Source: an uncultured archaeon
GTDB lineage: Archaea; Thermoplasmatota; Thermoplasmata; Thermoplasmatales; Thermoplasmataceae
Direction of reading: 5' to 3'
Assembly (NCBI GenBank): GCA_000965745.1
Contig: CP009479.1
Location: 692,457-756,456 of the forward strand
DNA length: 64,000 nucleotides
Part shown: piece by piece, positions 16,979 to 27,019 of the stretch
Layout of the letters: every line of letters starts with the position of its first letter
Position numbering within the stretch: the stretch's first letter is position 1
Translations under genes and position numbers: made by a program
The notes under the pieces: model-generated
Told to the model about the DNA's origin: nothing
Database searches by the model: none
What the model saw: only the letters and a program-made list of their open reading frames with translations

Positions 16979-18180
16979 TCATCTCTCTTCTATTAGATTT
17001 TCCTTCCATGTTTCATAAACCTCCTTTGGTGCTCTGTATCCGATCGCCGAATGCAGTCTCTCATTGTTGTAGAATGCAATGAACCTGTCGATTGTGCCAT
17101 CTGAATCCTTGAACGATGAGAACTCAAACCTTCTGATCACTTCCTTCTCCAGGATAGAGTTGAACGACTCGATGTGCGCATCTTCCTTTGGTGTGGCGGG
17201 ATGAATCCTCTCATGCTCGATGTTCGAGGAGGAGAGGAACTGTTCCACCATCCTGGATACAAACTGCGTGCCATTGTCGCTCCTTATTCTGACCTTTGAT
17301 ACTGCATTCCCTCCTCGATCCAGGAAAGCGAAGTCCATCGCCATCTTCACATCCCTTGAGGTGCAGTGATATCCCATGTAATGGCCGACAACCTCCCTGG
17401 TGAAGCAATCAATTATGGCGAACAGGTAGGCTGTCCTGTTCTCTCCCTGTATGTAGACATACTTGATGTCCATCTCCCAGACTTCATTTGGTGCATGAAC
17501 ATCCACAACGGACTCAACAACCCTCTTTGCAGGACTGCGATAGTTGTATGTGTGGTTGAGAAGGTTATTCTCCTTCATGAGACGGAAAACCTTCTTCCTG
17601 TTGATCCTGTACCCGGATCTCTGAAGGTGCTTTGTCACCTTCTTGTATCCATAGCAGACAAACTCCCTTGAGAGCAGTTCCCTGATCTCATCGAGTACCT
17701 GATTGTCAGGAACAATGATCTTACCGGCAGTGGAGGAGAGTTCCGTTTTCACAGTACGTTTCCTCCCTCTCCTCATTCCGATCATTGAAGGCTTCCGGTA
17801 ATAGGTGCTCTCAGGAATGTGGAGAAGTTCCAGAATCCTTGAGACATTGAGGCCTCTGGTTCTATATTGTTGGATCAGGACTGCCGCCTCCTTCTTTTTT
17901 TATATGCTTCCTGCAGCATTTCCACCTCGAGTTCCCTCTCGGCAAGCATCTTCTTCAACCGTTCATTCTCCTTCTTCAGCTTCCTCACGCTTGGATCCGA
18001 GTGCCTGGTTCTCGATCTGAGGCCTTCCACACCATACGTGTCGAATATCTCCTTCCAGCGGTAGAACATTGTTGGATCCGCACCATATTTCCTGCATGTC
18101 TCAACAACCTGGCCCTTCTCCTTGATCTCGTTGATCAGTGCGAGTTTCTCCTCTGCCTTCCATCGTCTCCGCTCGGTCAT
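16979..18180 (-). CDS. IS3-family transposase OrfA/OrfB with -1 frameshift
   Basis: OrfA starts at the ATG at 18180 (MTERRRWKAEEKLALINEIKE). It has an HTH (VVETCRKYGADPTMFYRWKEIF) and a leucine-zipper-like coiled coil (LKKENERLKKMLAERELEVEMLQ), ending at 17875. At the A7 run in TATAAAAAAAG (about 17894-17904 on the complement) a -1 slip joins the OrfB frame, which continues KEAAVLIQQYRTRG without a stop into the integrase core ending at 16979. The DDE residues lie in WEMDIKYVYIQ, RIRSDNGTQFVS and KEDAHIESFNSILEKEV. The fused product is about 400 residues, normal for IS3 OrfAB. Confidence 0.9.
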
Positions 18181-18186
18181 TGTTCC

Positions 18187-20087
18187 GTAGGGTAAAAACC
18201 TGGATTTCTCCAGGCCCTTCCACATCAAACCGTACGGTCGGTTTTCCCGAATACGGCTTTCCGGTGCGCTTCACCACGCGGCATTCGACCTGGATAGGAG
18301 ATTCTGCCTGTCATTTTCATAAGACCCGTTTTTCGTGCGACACTCTTAGTATCTCCTTTCCAGGAGACCCTTGGGATCTTATGCTGATGGCTGTAGAACT
18401 TAGAGACCTTCCACTCGACAAACATGTGCAGGGTGGAGTACTGTTTGCTAGCATTTGTATGGTTGAAGTAGTTTGTCCATCCCCTGATCAGGGAGTTCAA
18501 CTCATCGATCAGAGTGTTCATCGATTTGATGTGCGTCAGGTGTATCGATGTGAGTGCTTTCACCTTTTCCCTGAATTTTCTCATGGATCCAGCGGAAGGA
18601 TAGACCTTTGTAACTGGCTTGCCCGATACATGGGACACTTTCCTGATGAAGTGGAATCCCAGAAAATCAAAACCATCTTCGGCAGTGATCACACTGGACT
18701 TCTCCCTGTTCGGTTCAAGTCCGAGAAGGGATATTATCCTTTCCAGCGTTTCTGCCACTGCCTGTGGATCCTTGTTCGTCAGTGCGAGAAGATCGTCTGC
18801 ATATCGAACAAGATGGGCGCTATGCTTGAGCGGGCTTTCCATTCCCCTCCTTGTCCAGAGTGAGTCAAGCTCATTGAGGTATATGTTAGCCAGAAGAGGC
18901 GAGATAACGCCTCCCTGCGGAGTGCCCTGTTCAGGATAACTCGTGTTCCCCTGGAAGACGATACCTGCCCTGAGCCATTCCCTGATGAGCTTGATCACAT
19001 ATGGATCAGTGATTCGCTTCATGACGGAGAAGACCATCTTCTCGTGATCAATGTGGTCAAAGAACCCCTTGATATCCATGTCCACTATGTTCGTGTATCC
19101 AAGGTTGAGCAGATGACGGATCTTCTCCGAGGCCTGCATTGCAGATCTTCCGGGTCGGTACCCGAAGCTGCAGTCCTTGAAATCCGCTTCGAATATTGGC
19201 TCTATGATGGATTTCACCGCCTGCTGAACCACCCTGTCCCGGATCGTTGGAATACCCAGAGGCCGAAGCTTTCCATCGCCCTTGGGTATGAAGACCCGCT
19301 TCACTTTTGGTATCCTGTATGTCTTCATTCGAAGCTGCTGCTGTATCTCTGTTAGGAATTGATCGACTCCGCGATTTTCTATGTCCTCTATTGTCTCGCC
19401 ATCAACGCCAGGTGCTCCATCATTCCCTGCAACTGCTTTCCATGCGGCTCTCAAAACATCGAGCCTGCACACCTTGTCGTGTAGGGAATAAAATCTTCTT
19501 TGTTCGTCCGTCTTGGCCGCGTGGTAGAGCCCATTCTGCAGGGATTCGAGTGTTTTCAATCTTCGTACCCCCTTTCGAGAGAATAGAATACTCCTCCCCT
19601 GTAAATGGGCATGCACAGAGCAGGGTTCCTTCCCTTGTCTGGAGTTGTGCTGTCTCCGGATTCATTGGTACTATTAACCCCTCCGACTCCTTGCATCTCA
19701 TTGCGATCCCTTTCCCTTACGGTTATAGGATCAGCTACCACTACTCAACCCTCCAAGGCATGTTCGTGGAAGCTGCAAGGTCTCCCGATTTAGCGCATAT
19801 GACATTCCTCTCTTGCCGTCGGCAGGACACCGGGAAGGCGGGTATTCCAATGTGGCTGTACAGAATACCCATGGCAGTCTTCGCCTTTTGGGGACGGGCT
19901 CGACCCTTCCATTTGGGCTCACGGTGCTATGTTCCGTTCTCTCTCGATGCGGCCAGAGATTTTGCAGAATGGATAACTTCACACCACCCATCACTGGGAA
20001 GCATGTATCCTCTGCTATGTGGCTGAACCACTGATTTCCACAGTAAGACTTACACTCACTTGCCATATGTTTTCCTCGGCGTGCCCC
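18187..20087 (-). ncRNA. Group II intron (5' end approximate)
   Basis: Domain V is recognisable on the complement of about 18227-18260: an AAAGCCGTATTCGGG arm, a GAAAAC bulge/loop region and the CCGTACGGTT arm. A domain-VI-like hairpin follows (GGGCCTGG / CCAGGTTTTTACCC) and the intron ends in AC at 18187. The downstream exon GGAACA lies directly before the IS3 orfA ATG. The 5' junction was placed near 20087 by matching the upstream exon (GAGGGTCTGGG) to the leader of the IS3 fragment at 42772. A canonical GUGYG start is not clear there. Confidence 0.75.
18225..19616 (-). CDS. Group II intron reverse transcriptase/maturase
   Basis: Up to 463 residues; the exact start is uncertain and the conserved part begins [21 protein letters not shown] blocks are complete: [18 protein letters not shown], the polymerase motif [11 protein letters not shown] and FDFLGFHF. 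The maturase (X) domain follows ([21 protein letters not shown]). No HNH endonuclease is seen. The last dozen codons and the stop are the domain V sequence itself. The protein would splice and mobilise the intron. Confidence 0.9.
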   Translation of the reverse strand: MHAHLQGRSILFSRKGVRRLKTLESLQNGLYHAAKTDEQRRFYSLHDKVCRLDVLRAAWKAVAGNDGAPGVDGETIEDIENRGVDQFLTEIQQQLRMKTYRIPKVKRVFIPKGDGKLRPLGIPTIRDRVVQQAVKSIIEPIFEADFKDCSFGYRPGRSAMQASEKIRHLLNLGYTNIVDMDIKGFFDHIDHEKMVFSVMKRITDPYVIKLIREWLRAGIVFQGNTSYPEQGTPQGGVISPLLANIYLNELDSLWTRRGMESPLKHSAHLVRYADDLLALTNKDPQAVAETLERIISLLGLEPNREKSSVITAEDGFDFLGFHFIRKVSHVSGKPVTKVYPSAGSMRKFREKVKALTSIHLTHIKSMNTLIDELNSLIRGWTNYFNHTNASKQYSTLHMFVEWKVSKFYSHQHKIPRVSWKGDTKSVARKTGLMKMTGRISYPGRMPRGEAHRKAVFGKTDRTV

Positions 20088-20162
20088 CAGACCCTCTTCA
20101 ATATGGTCTTTAATATATTAATATCACTATTAGTCAATCTTCTCCATTGATTTAAGGGGCCA

Positions 20163-20274
20163 GACCAATTTGTTGGTAAGGTAATTCATATTCACTTGTA
20201 AATATGACTTGTTGTTTATGAATGTTTGATGATGTAAACACACTTACGGTATTGCTCAAATTCCATTTTGGGGT
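20163..20274. other. AT-rich spacer before the FkbM gene
   Basis: No gene seen. It holds the likely promoter of the methyltransferase gene, but no single convincing TATA box stands out. Confidence 0.3.
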
Positions 20275-21189
20275 ATGTGTGAGTCTTCTTACTTATTGAA
20301 AGTAGAAGAAAATTTTTATCTTATATATTCTCATGGAAATGTTGTGTTTTCCATAGGTCATATAACCTCAGTAATAAGGTATAGAAAAGCCTTTAGAAAT
20401 TACCCCACTGTTTTTATTAAGTTGTTGAAAGGAAAATATGATTTTCAGGTAATTATGAGAAAAGATAAAAACAGAATTAGAACATATAGTCAATCGTTAT
20501 TATATTTCTTGTCTTTTGCACCCGAGGGTTACTATTACGATAGTAAAGACGATATTCTAAGATTTAATTTCAATGGGAGGTCTGTTTATCTCAAAGGTAC
20601 ACTTAAAAACGGCGACGTAGGTGGCATTTTTGGGGATATGAGTTATGATATTAATGTTAGGGATAAAGTAGTCCTTGATGTTGGTGCAAACATTGGGGAC
20701 AGTGCCGTTTTTTTCGCCTTAAGTGGTGCAAAGAGAGTAATAGCAATCGAACCAATAAAGAAGAACTTTGACTTGTTAACTGAAAATGTACGAGTTAATA
20801 ACCTAGAAGGAATAATAATTCCCATTTTTGGCGGGCTCGGTGCTCAAAGATCTCAAATCTTCATTGATCAAGACAATCTTGTTGGGACAAACATTAATCT
20901 TTCGGAAAGTGCGTATATTGAAGGTTTTAAGACCGAGATCTATTCATTCGGTGAAATTTTGACTAGATATGAATGCTCAGTAATGAAAATTGACTGTGAA
21001 GGGTGTGAATATGACTTATTTGAAAAAGTCTCACTTTCCGATGTTCATCTACTTGATATTATAGTGGGCGAATATCACTCGAATGGGGTCTCGGAGATTG
21101 AGAAAATATTGGGAGAAAAAGCAGGCTTCCATGTTGACATTAGAGGCAACTCCAAGAATGGTATCTTCAAAGCAACTAAAGAAAATTGA
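20275..21189 (+). CDS. FkbM-family methyltransferase
   Basis: 304 residues. The SAM-binding fold starts at KVVLDVGANIGDSAVFFAL (about residue 125), with the acidic ribose-binding residue in RVIAIEPIKKNFDLL. A later SVMKIDCEGCEYDLFEKV segment is the FkbM family mark. These enzymes usually O-methylate hydroxyls, often of sugars. Next to glycosyltransferases it probably methylates a sugar of the surface glycan. The N-terminal 115 residues are a less conserved extension. Codon use is strongly AT-rich, like the two genes that follow, suggesting joint acquisition. Confidence 0.85.
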   Translation: MCESSYLLKVEENFYLIYSHGNVVFSIGHITSVIRYRKAFRNYPTVFIKLLKGKYDFQVIMRKDKNRIRTYSQSLLYFLSFAPEGYYYDSKDDILRFNFNGRSVYLKGTLKNGDVGGIFGDMSYDINVRDKVVLDVGANIGDSAVFFALSGAKRVIAIEPIKKNFDLLTENVRVNNLEGIIIPIFGGLGAQRSQIFIDQDNLVGTNINLSESAYIEGFKTEIYSFGEILTRYECSVMKIDCEGCEYDLFEKVSLSDVHLLDIIVGEYHSNGVSEIEKILGEKAGFHVDIRGNSKNGIFKATKEN

Positions 21190-21218
21190 GTAGATAATTG
21201 ATTTTTGAATAACATGCT

Positions 21219-22415
21219 TTGTATACCTTTTTTTGTACCATACACCCAATAAAGGTAGAGAATAATTTATACTACCACAGATTTCCAAACGTGGATCTTG
21301 CCCTAAAAAAAAAGCTTATAAACCCTAGTATTTGCATAATGATCCCGAGACTTTCATCGATAGATGGTCAGGCCATAAGGGTGATTGATATGGCCGAAAG
21401 CCTAAAAGATTACCGTGTATCCTTTGTAACTCACACAGTAGATAGGGTTGATGAAATATCAACAAAATATGATATATATGTCTCAAATAGGTACTACTTA
21501 TCAATCATAGACGGGAAGTTGATATCGCACTTGAAAGATTACGATCAGATAATAGTACAAGGAGCTATTCCTTTCCTATTAGCCACCATGGTAACAAGGA
21601 AGAGAGTAATTTACAGCAGTCCTGGACCAGACCCCCTTTTTCTATTCAGGTTTCCCGGGAAAATCAAAATGTTCATTTCCAGGATCTTAGAAAGATTTTT
21701 AGTCAAAAAAGCTCGCCTTCTTATATGCAACTCAGAATGGATGGGTGGATATTACGAGAAAATAAAAGTTCACCCAACAATAGTACCATCTTCAATAGAC
21801 AATTCAGTTTTTTTTCCTACTAGTAATTCTAAGTGCATTTCCAAAATGGGCAAAATTAAATTGATATTAGTGGGAGATTGGGATGGTTGGTATGGTAGGA
21901 AAAGGCAACATGAGTTTATATCCCTCCTCCCTGAAGTTTTTTTAGAGTACCCAGAGGTAGATGTAGAGCTTATTGGACTGTCCGAAGAGTCCATAAGGGA
22001 ACTGCATAAGTTTGTTGAAAGATTATCAATAAGTTCCAAGGTAAAACTCCGAGGTAGGATGAGCAGTAAGGAAGTTGCAAATAGACTAAGGCAATCTGAC
22101 ATTTTTGTATCATCCACGATAAGCGACACTTTTTATCGCCCAATTGTTGAGGCATTTGCCTGTGGGCTACCTGCTCTGGTCCGAATTCCACCTACTTTTG
22201 TTCCAAGAGAAAATATCGCCCAAATTCATCATGCAAAAAAATCGGGTGGAGCTGTTTTATTTAACCTAAACCCATCAAGTTTTCTAGATGCATTATATCA
22301 TGTTATTCAAAATTATCAAAATCTACGCTCAAATTCGTTAGAATATTCAAATCTATTCAAAAGAAAGTTAATCAGGGATGAATATAGGGCTTTATTTAAT
22401 GAGATAATGGGGTGA
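21219..22415 (+). CDS. Family-4 glycosyltransferase (GT-B)
   Basis: Up to 398 residues from a TTG at 21219; an ATG at about 21339 (IMIPRLSSIDGQ) is an alternative start because the leading residues are not conserved-looking. The N-terminal Rossmann half contains RLSSIDGQAIRVIDMAESL. The C-terminal half begins IKLILVGDWDGWYGRKRQHEF. The donor-site ExxxE-type segment reads DTFYRPIVEAFACGLPALV (about 325). It is probably a retaining transferase acting in the cytosol on lipid-linked sugar. The next gene starts 9 nt after its stop, so they form an operon. Confidence 0.8.
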   Translation: MYTFFCTIHPIKVENNLYYHRFPNVDLALKKKLINPSICIMIPRLSSIDGQAIRVIDMAESLKDYRVSFVTHTVDRVDEISTKYDIYVSNRYYLSIIDGKLISHLKDYDQIIVQGAIPFLLATMVTRKRVIYSSPGPDPLFLFRFPGKIKMFISRILERFLVKKARLLICNSEWMGGYYEKIKVHPTIVPSSIDNSVFFPTSNSKCISKMGKIKLILVGDWDGWYGRKRQHEFISLLPEVFLEYPEVDVELIGLSEESIRELHKFVERLSISSKVKLRGRMSSKEVANRLRQSDIFVSSTISDTFYRPIVEAFACGLPALVRIPPTFVPRENIAQIHHAKKSGGAVLFNLNPSSFLDALYHVIQNYQNLRSNSLEYSNLFKRKLIRDEYRALFNEIMG

Positions 22416-22424
22416 TCATAATAA

Positions 22425-24737
22425 GTGGAAACTCTTAATTCAATTATACATAGAAACTGCAAGTACCCTAGTAAATGGGCAAAATACATTCTTCTGGTCG
22501 TTATTTTAATTATATCGGCTGTTCTCAGAATCTACTCCCTTTCTAACATCCCTCCTTCCCTATACTTTGACGAGATGAATAATCTTCAAAGCACACAATT
22601 CACTTTATCACACATTGGTTCGTACGTCAGTTCTCTCTCGTCTTTTAGAGTTTTATTTGATCAATTACTAAACGGCGACATTCTTAGCACAATATTGTTT
22701 GGTGGAAACATCAATTTTGCGGCTAGAATACCTACTGCAATCTACGGAACAATTATGCCAATTTCAATTTATCTCTTTACCAAAGAGCTTCTTGGTAGCT
22801 CACGATATGGTTACTTTGCAGCACTCTTGTGGGCAATCTCTCCACTTTCTATCATTAGTTCCCGGTATGAGCCTTCAAATGCGATATTTCCTGCTTTTAT
22901 CTTTCTTATTTTCGTCTATTCTTTAACTAGGCTTAGAAATAGGAATTATGCATTGAAGGATTATGCTTGGTTTCTACTAGTATTCTCACTATCAGTTGCT
23001 TTAGTTGCGAGACAAGTGACTGTATGGGCCGGTATCCCTATATTCTTAGTCTCTTATTTTTGGGTATTTACAGAACTCTATGTTAGATTAAAAAGAGTCG
23101 GAAAACAAAAATACCTGATATTGACATACCTACTTATAAGCATAACCCTTGCTTTCTTGGTTTACGACTTACGGGATGCCATAACACAAAGCATTGGAAT
23201 ACCTGCTCAAATTGACCCCTTAAACTTAGGTATAGTGGGTGCAATTTCATCATTATCCGTTAGGGCCTATTTTTTCATGAGGCCTCAGAACATGGTCGTA
23301 ATTGATATATTCCCAACGAGTTATTTATCACACTCTCCAGACTTGACTCCAGTACTGTTTATCTCCGAGGCCATATTTTTCTATGCTTCTGTAGTATATC
23401 TGTTGTACAGATTTTACAAAGGTCACCAAAGATACGAAATATTGCTCTTATTTGTAATCTTTGTTGGTGGTTATTCGACTGCAATCTTGAATCAAGCCAA
23501 TTCCCCTGACTTCACCAACCAGACTGAAGCCATTATTTCCGAGCCAATTATATTCATAATTACTTCCATCCTCTTTTTTAGACTATTTAAATCTCCCCTC
23601 ATAGAACCTTCGATAGGTCTAGAATCCAATAAATCGCGCAAAAAAAATAAATTTTCCAACATAGCTCGAATCTTATCAGTATTATTCATTGCCCTATTAG
23701 TAGTTAATTTTACAGGTTTTGTGATTGATCTCTTTGACCATTATGACGTTACTATGGAAACCAATACAAATTTTAACCCGTTTTATGCAACATATGGAAT
23801 TGATGCGGTATCTAACTACATAGTCGCGAATAACTTATCCCAAGACACAGTATACTATTACCCTTATGGAGACTTGGGCAACTATATCAACCTTACATCT
23901 AAGCCAAATATAGACTATTATTATTATCACCTTCATTTTCCTTCTCTTTGGTTAAAGGAGTATTCACATGATAAGATTAACAAGACCTCATTGTTGTATC
24001 CAGGACAATTTCCAACCCTTATCAATAATAGTGCAATTGTCATAACTCAAAACAAAACTTACCAAAATCTACTCTCCTCAAATGGTTTCTCATATGAAGT
24101 TCTCAAACGTTTTTATCGCCCTAGTGGAATTACAGCATTCATAGTGTTAAAGGTCTACGGTAGAAATTCCCTCAATTACACCGGTTTTTATGAAAAGCAC
24201 GTTCTATATCACCAAAAGTATTCTTATCTTACCATATCACAGAGAATATTAATCAATGAGAGTAGGGAATTCGGACATAATGGTAGTATTGTGATTGACG
24301 TCAACTCTTCAAACCTAAGAAATATCGGGAGGGTAACTGGCATTATTACTTGGAATTTAAATTCAAGTTTGATCGGTTACGGTTACGCAAGTGATTTTCC
24401 ATGGGTTAATGGAGGCAACCACTCTGTTCCAGTTTTGCGAGAAGTTCCCTTTTACAATAAAAGTCTACAGTTCAATATGACCCGGTACTTTGTACCTAAT
24501 ATTGACATTAAAAATAATATGACATACATGATGACAGTAACTTGGTCCCATTCAAAAATCTCGTGTTATTACAACAATTTTCTAGTTGGAAGTTACACCT
24601 ATCCTCATAGTATGGTATTTAATCAAGGAGATATTTATTTCCATAATCTAGGCATTACTTCCAACATTTACATTTTTAACTCGAGCATGCTACCTGGTTA
24701 TGTGGCTGATATGTACTCCAATTTGATTTATCAATGA
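22425..24737 (+). CDS. GT-C (ArnT/PMT-like) membrane glycosyltransferase
   Basis: 770 residues from a GTG at 22425. After the first membrane helix (about 20-40) the loop PPSLYFDEMNNLQS carries the Asp-Glu expected in the first outer loop of GT-C enzymes. About ten further membrane segments follow to residue 440. A large outer domain (about 440-770) is rich in Asn-x-Ser/Thr sequons. It probably transfers sugar from a polyprenyl-phosphate donor to a glycan or protein on the outer face. The acceptor cannot be inferred. It is co-transcribed with the upstream GT4. Confidence 0.75.
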   Translation: METLNSIIHRNCKYPSKWAKYILLVVILIISAVLRIYSLSNIPPSLYFDEMNNLQSTQFTLSHIGSYVSSLSSFRVLFDQLLNGDILSTILFGGNINFAARIPTAIYGTIMPISIYLFTKELLGSSRYGYFAALLWAISPLSIISSRYEPSNAIFPAFIFLIFVYSLTRLRNRNYALKDYAWFLLVFSLSVALVARQVTVWAGIPIFLVSYFWVFTELYVRLKRVGKQKYLILTYLLISITLAFLVYDLRDAITQSIGIPAQIDPLNLGIVGAISSLSVRAYFFMRPQNMVVIDIFPTSYLSHSPDLTPVLFISEAIFFYASVVYLLYRFYKGHQRYEILLLFVIFVGGYSTAILNQANSPDFTNQTEAIISEPIIFIITSILFFRLFKSPLIEPSIGLESNKSRKKNKFSNIARILSVLFIALLVVNFTGFVIDLFDHYDVTMETNTNFNPFYATYGIDAVSNYIVANNLSQDTVYYYPYGDLGNYINLTSKPNIDYYYYHLHFPSLWLKEYSHDKINKTSLLYPGQFPTLINNSAIVITQNKTYQNLLSSNGFSYEVLKRFYRPSGITAFIVLKVYGRNSLNYTGFYEKHVLYHQKYSYLTISQRILINESREFGHNGSIVIDVNSSNLRNIGRVTGIITWNLNSSLIGYGYASDFPWVNGGNHSVPVLREVPFYNKSLQFNMTRYFVPNIDIKNNMTYMMTVTWSHSKISCYYNNFLVGSYTYPHSMVFNQGDIYFHNLGITSNIYIFNSSMLPGYVADMYSNLIYQ

Positions 24738-24847
24738 GTTGCCTCAGAAATGATAGAATCAGAGTAATATTTTAGAAGTGATTGGCATGGCTCTGGTTTT
24801 GTGTGGTGTATCCTCCTATCAACAGTAAGGTCATCATCGAAGTCGGA

Positions 24848-25978
24848 TTAATCATAAGTGCGTGTCATTCTTAAACGACTCATGGCGTCACTTAGTGCTT
24901 TGCAATGTTTATCCCAGGTGTATCCTTTCGAAAGCTCAACGTTATAATTTGAAATTTGATCCCACAAAGTGCGGTTCGTAAAAAGCTCATCGATTTTATC
25001 AGATACTTCTGAAGATCTTTCTTCGTCAAACTTGAATCCCGAATGCCCCTCACAAAAAATCTCTTTTATACCAATACCGTCGTTTATTATAAGGGGAATT
25101 CCATATGATAGGGCTTCCATTGAACCCATGCCGGGACCCTTCTCGTTATATCCAAACCTGATAAATACCTTTGCTGAATTGTATAGCTGCTTAAGGTTCT
25201 CTTCACTTAAATCGCCAGTAACGCCAATTTTACTCCCCAGGTCAAGCTTAACTATAAGTTTCTTGAAAGAAGCCATGTATTCGTAATCGGCCCAGCTTCC
25301 AACGAGAAGTATTTTCCCGTGGGATAGGTTTTTAGCTATTTCTAATAAGGTTTCAGGATGTCTACCATAATCCCACATCGTTACAGATATCGCAATATTT
25401 TCTCGCTCTTCAAACCTAGAGGTTGCACCCACATATTTTAGACCTGGCCTTAGCACAACTGATTCTTTCCCATAATACTTTTTGACTAAATTGGCATTGT
25501 CTTCTGAATTGGTTATAACACCAGATGCTGATGATAGTGAACGTTTAATGATCCAACTCCATAGTTTGCTCTTATCATGGACTTCATGTATTACAACAAA
25601 ATTTTGATCGTTGTTTAGGATTTTTCCTTTCTTAGAGAAGAACGCTGCAAATTCATCAAAATATATTACGATATCATATCTATGCCTATTCTTTTCGAAC
25701 TTCCATATAAGATCAAGATCGATAGTCGCATCTTTTCCTCTTTCAGGAGCGTACTGCCGAGTTATCAAGTGAAGAATCTTATTTAAAAACCTTTTTTGCA
25801 CCGATTTATTATTCAGTATTCTGAAATTTATAGTCGATTCACTTAGAACTCTTTCAGTATCTCTTATGAATATCAAATCCACATCATGTCCCAATTTTCC
25901 CAGACCATCAGCTTCAGCAAAAGCAGTTCTCTGGACACCTCCGGGCCATAGTATTCTAACAACTATTGCGATATACAT
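24848..25978 (-). CDS. Family-4 glycosyltransferase
   Basis: 376 residues. The N-terminal half opens MYIAIVVRILWPGGVQRTAFAEADGLGKLGHDV, the Gly-Gly loop of GT4 enzymes. The donor half has KILLVGSWADYEY and KVFIRFGYNEKGPGMGSMEALSYGIPLIIND (about 280-310), with the Glu of the ExxxxxxE-type site. It is soluble, with the usual length for GT4. It is transcribed against the upstream GT-C gene and stands alone, with the IS5 element behind its start. Confidence 0.85.
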   Translation of the reverse strand: MYIAIVVRILWPGGVQRTAFAEADGLGKLGHDVDLIFIRDTERVLSESTINFRILNNKSVQKRFLNKILHLITRQYAPERGKDATIDLDLIWKFEKNRHRYDIVIYFDEFAAFFSKKGKILNNDQNFVVIHEVHDKSKLWSWIIKRSLSSASGVITNSEDNANLVKKYYGKESVVLRPGLKYVGATSRFEERENIAISVTMWDYGRHPETLLEIAKNLSHGKILLVGSWADYEYMASFKKLIVKLDLGSKIGVTGDLSEENLKQLYNSAKVFIRFGYNEKGPGMGSMEALSYGIPLIINDGIGIKEIFCEGHSGFKFDEERSSEVSDKIDELFTNRTLWDQISNYNVELSKGYTWDKHCKALSDAMSRLRMTRTYD

Positions 25979-26049
25979 TTATTGTACTGTGAAAGGTATG
26001 TCACTTAAACATTAAGTATTTTATTCAAGACTTTAGTGCGTTGCACAAT

Positions 26050-26979
26050 TCAATAGGCATGTGTCATCTCTCTCATGATGTTGTAGTACTGCACCTTCAG
26101 GGCGATCTCCTGAACTATGTAATCAGACCTGACAGCCTTGATCACCTCACCCATTGTTCTCTTGAGACCTGAGAAATATATCTCTACATTCCACCGTTTC
26201 CCATACTGTACCGATTCCTTCCACCTCTTCTCAGATGTCCTTCTGATCTGTCTGACAACCTTAGCCCTTGCCGGTGATCCCCTGGATTGTGTGGAGGCGT
26301 TCTTCCTTGGCGGTATTATTGTGCCATGCCCAAAGTCATTGAATATCTTCTTTGAATCATATCCCTTGTCTCCGTATATCCTCAGTATTCTGTCCCTGAC
26401 AGATTCCAGTATCTTTCTGCCCTCCTTCGCATCATGGACATGCTCATCGGTGATGGAGAAGGAGAGCACCGAGACATCATGTATTGAGATGACCGCATGG
26501 AGCTTGTTCCATCCTCTTCTGCGGCGATTCCATTTAGTACCCAGATAATCGCCCCTGATAGTGATCTTGAAACCGGTGGAATCAATGGCACAGTCCACCG
26601 GTTTCCCATCAGTATGGGGAAGAGTTGGCACGATCTTCCTGATCCTCCTGAATATGTTGGTATAGCACACTGTCCTGATTCCCGAGATCCTGGAGAATAC
26701 CCTGGCAATTCCTTCAAGAGACCTGAAGGGAACGCTGTACAGTGCTCTCAGCTTCGCAAGGAATGTTATGAACGCATTTGGTGTTTTGAAGGGATGTCCT
26801 CTCTTTCCTCTGTTGTTATCCTGCAGCAGGTTCTTCCAGTTCATGAGGAATGAAGGGTCCATGAGGTCTTCAACCCTGTTCACCAAGGATCGGTTGTACC
26901 TGTCATGCCTTCGGTTAGAACCAACCCAATATCTTCTTGTGCTTCTATTGCCTATTGCAGTGATTTGTTGTGGTGTCAT
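26050..26979 (-). CDS. IS5-family DDE transposase
   Basis: 309 residues, uninterrupted. The N-terminal part HPFKTPNAFITFLAKLRALYSVPFRSLEGIARVF is the usual region before the core. Catalytic acids lie in VDCAIDSTGFKIT (first Asp), ILRIYGDKGYDSK (second Asp) and WNVEIYFSGLKRTMGEV (Glu). The ATG at 26979 lies in the loop of a perfect 10-bp hairpin, and a second hairpin lies upstream, so expression is probably damped. Confidence 0.9.
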   Translation of the reverse strand: MTPQQITAIGNRSTRRYWVGSNRRHDRYNRSLVNRVEDLMDPSFLMNWKNLLQDNNRGKRGHPFKTPNAFITFLAKLRALYSVPFRSLEGIARVFSRISGIRTVCYTNIFRRIRKIVPTLPHTDGKPVDCAIDSTGFKITIRGDYLGTKWNRRRRGWNKLHAVISIHDVSVLSFSITDEHVHDAKEGRKILESVRDRILRIYGDKGYDSKKIFNDFGHGTIIPPRKNASTQSRGSPARAKVVRQIRRTSEKRWKESVQYGKRWNVEIYFSGLKRTMGEVIKAVRSDYIVQEIALKVQYYNIMREMTHAY

Positions 26980-27019
26980 AACAACAAATCGTTCCCCTGT
27001 ATTTCATTATACAGGGGAA
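26962..27019 (-). promoter_or_regulatory. Two tandem hairpins at the transposase start
   Basis: Hairpin one: GATTTGTTGT (26962-26971) pairs with ACAACAAATC (26981-26990). The 9-nt loop (26972-26980) contains the transposase ATG. Hairpin two: TTCCCCTGTA (26992-27001) pairs with TACAGGGGAA (27010-27019). Both stems are perfect. In mRNA they would block ribosome access, especially in transcripts reading in from outside. Confidence 0.6.

Larger units (their letters stand above)
16941..20162 (-). mobile_element. IS3-family element carrying a group II intron
   Basis: Terminal repeats are TGGACCCCTATTG at 16941 and, on the complement, TGGCCCCTTAAAT at 20162. The truncated IS3 at 42772 has the same TGGCCCCTTAAAT end. 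The element totals 3.2 kb, of which about 1.9 kb is an intron inserted in the leader of orfA. No 3-4 bp target duplication is evident. Confidence 0.8.

Noticed and set aside
18138-18863. 241-codon frame antisense to the intron RT
   Set aside because: Shadow of the RT and maturase coding sequence; Cys/Ser/Pro-rich with no start signals.
19307-20026. 239-codon open frame on the plus strand opposite the group II intron 5' half
   Set aside because: It is antisense to structured intron RNA, has unnatural composition, and is open only because of the intron's base composition.
24969-25286. 105-codon plus-strand frame within the minus-strand GT4 gene
   Set aside because: Antisense shadow of a gene with clear GT4 motifs.
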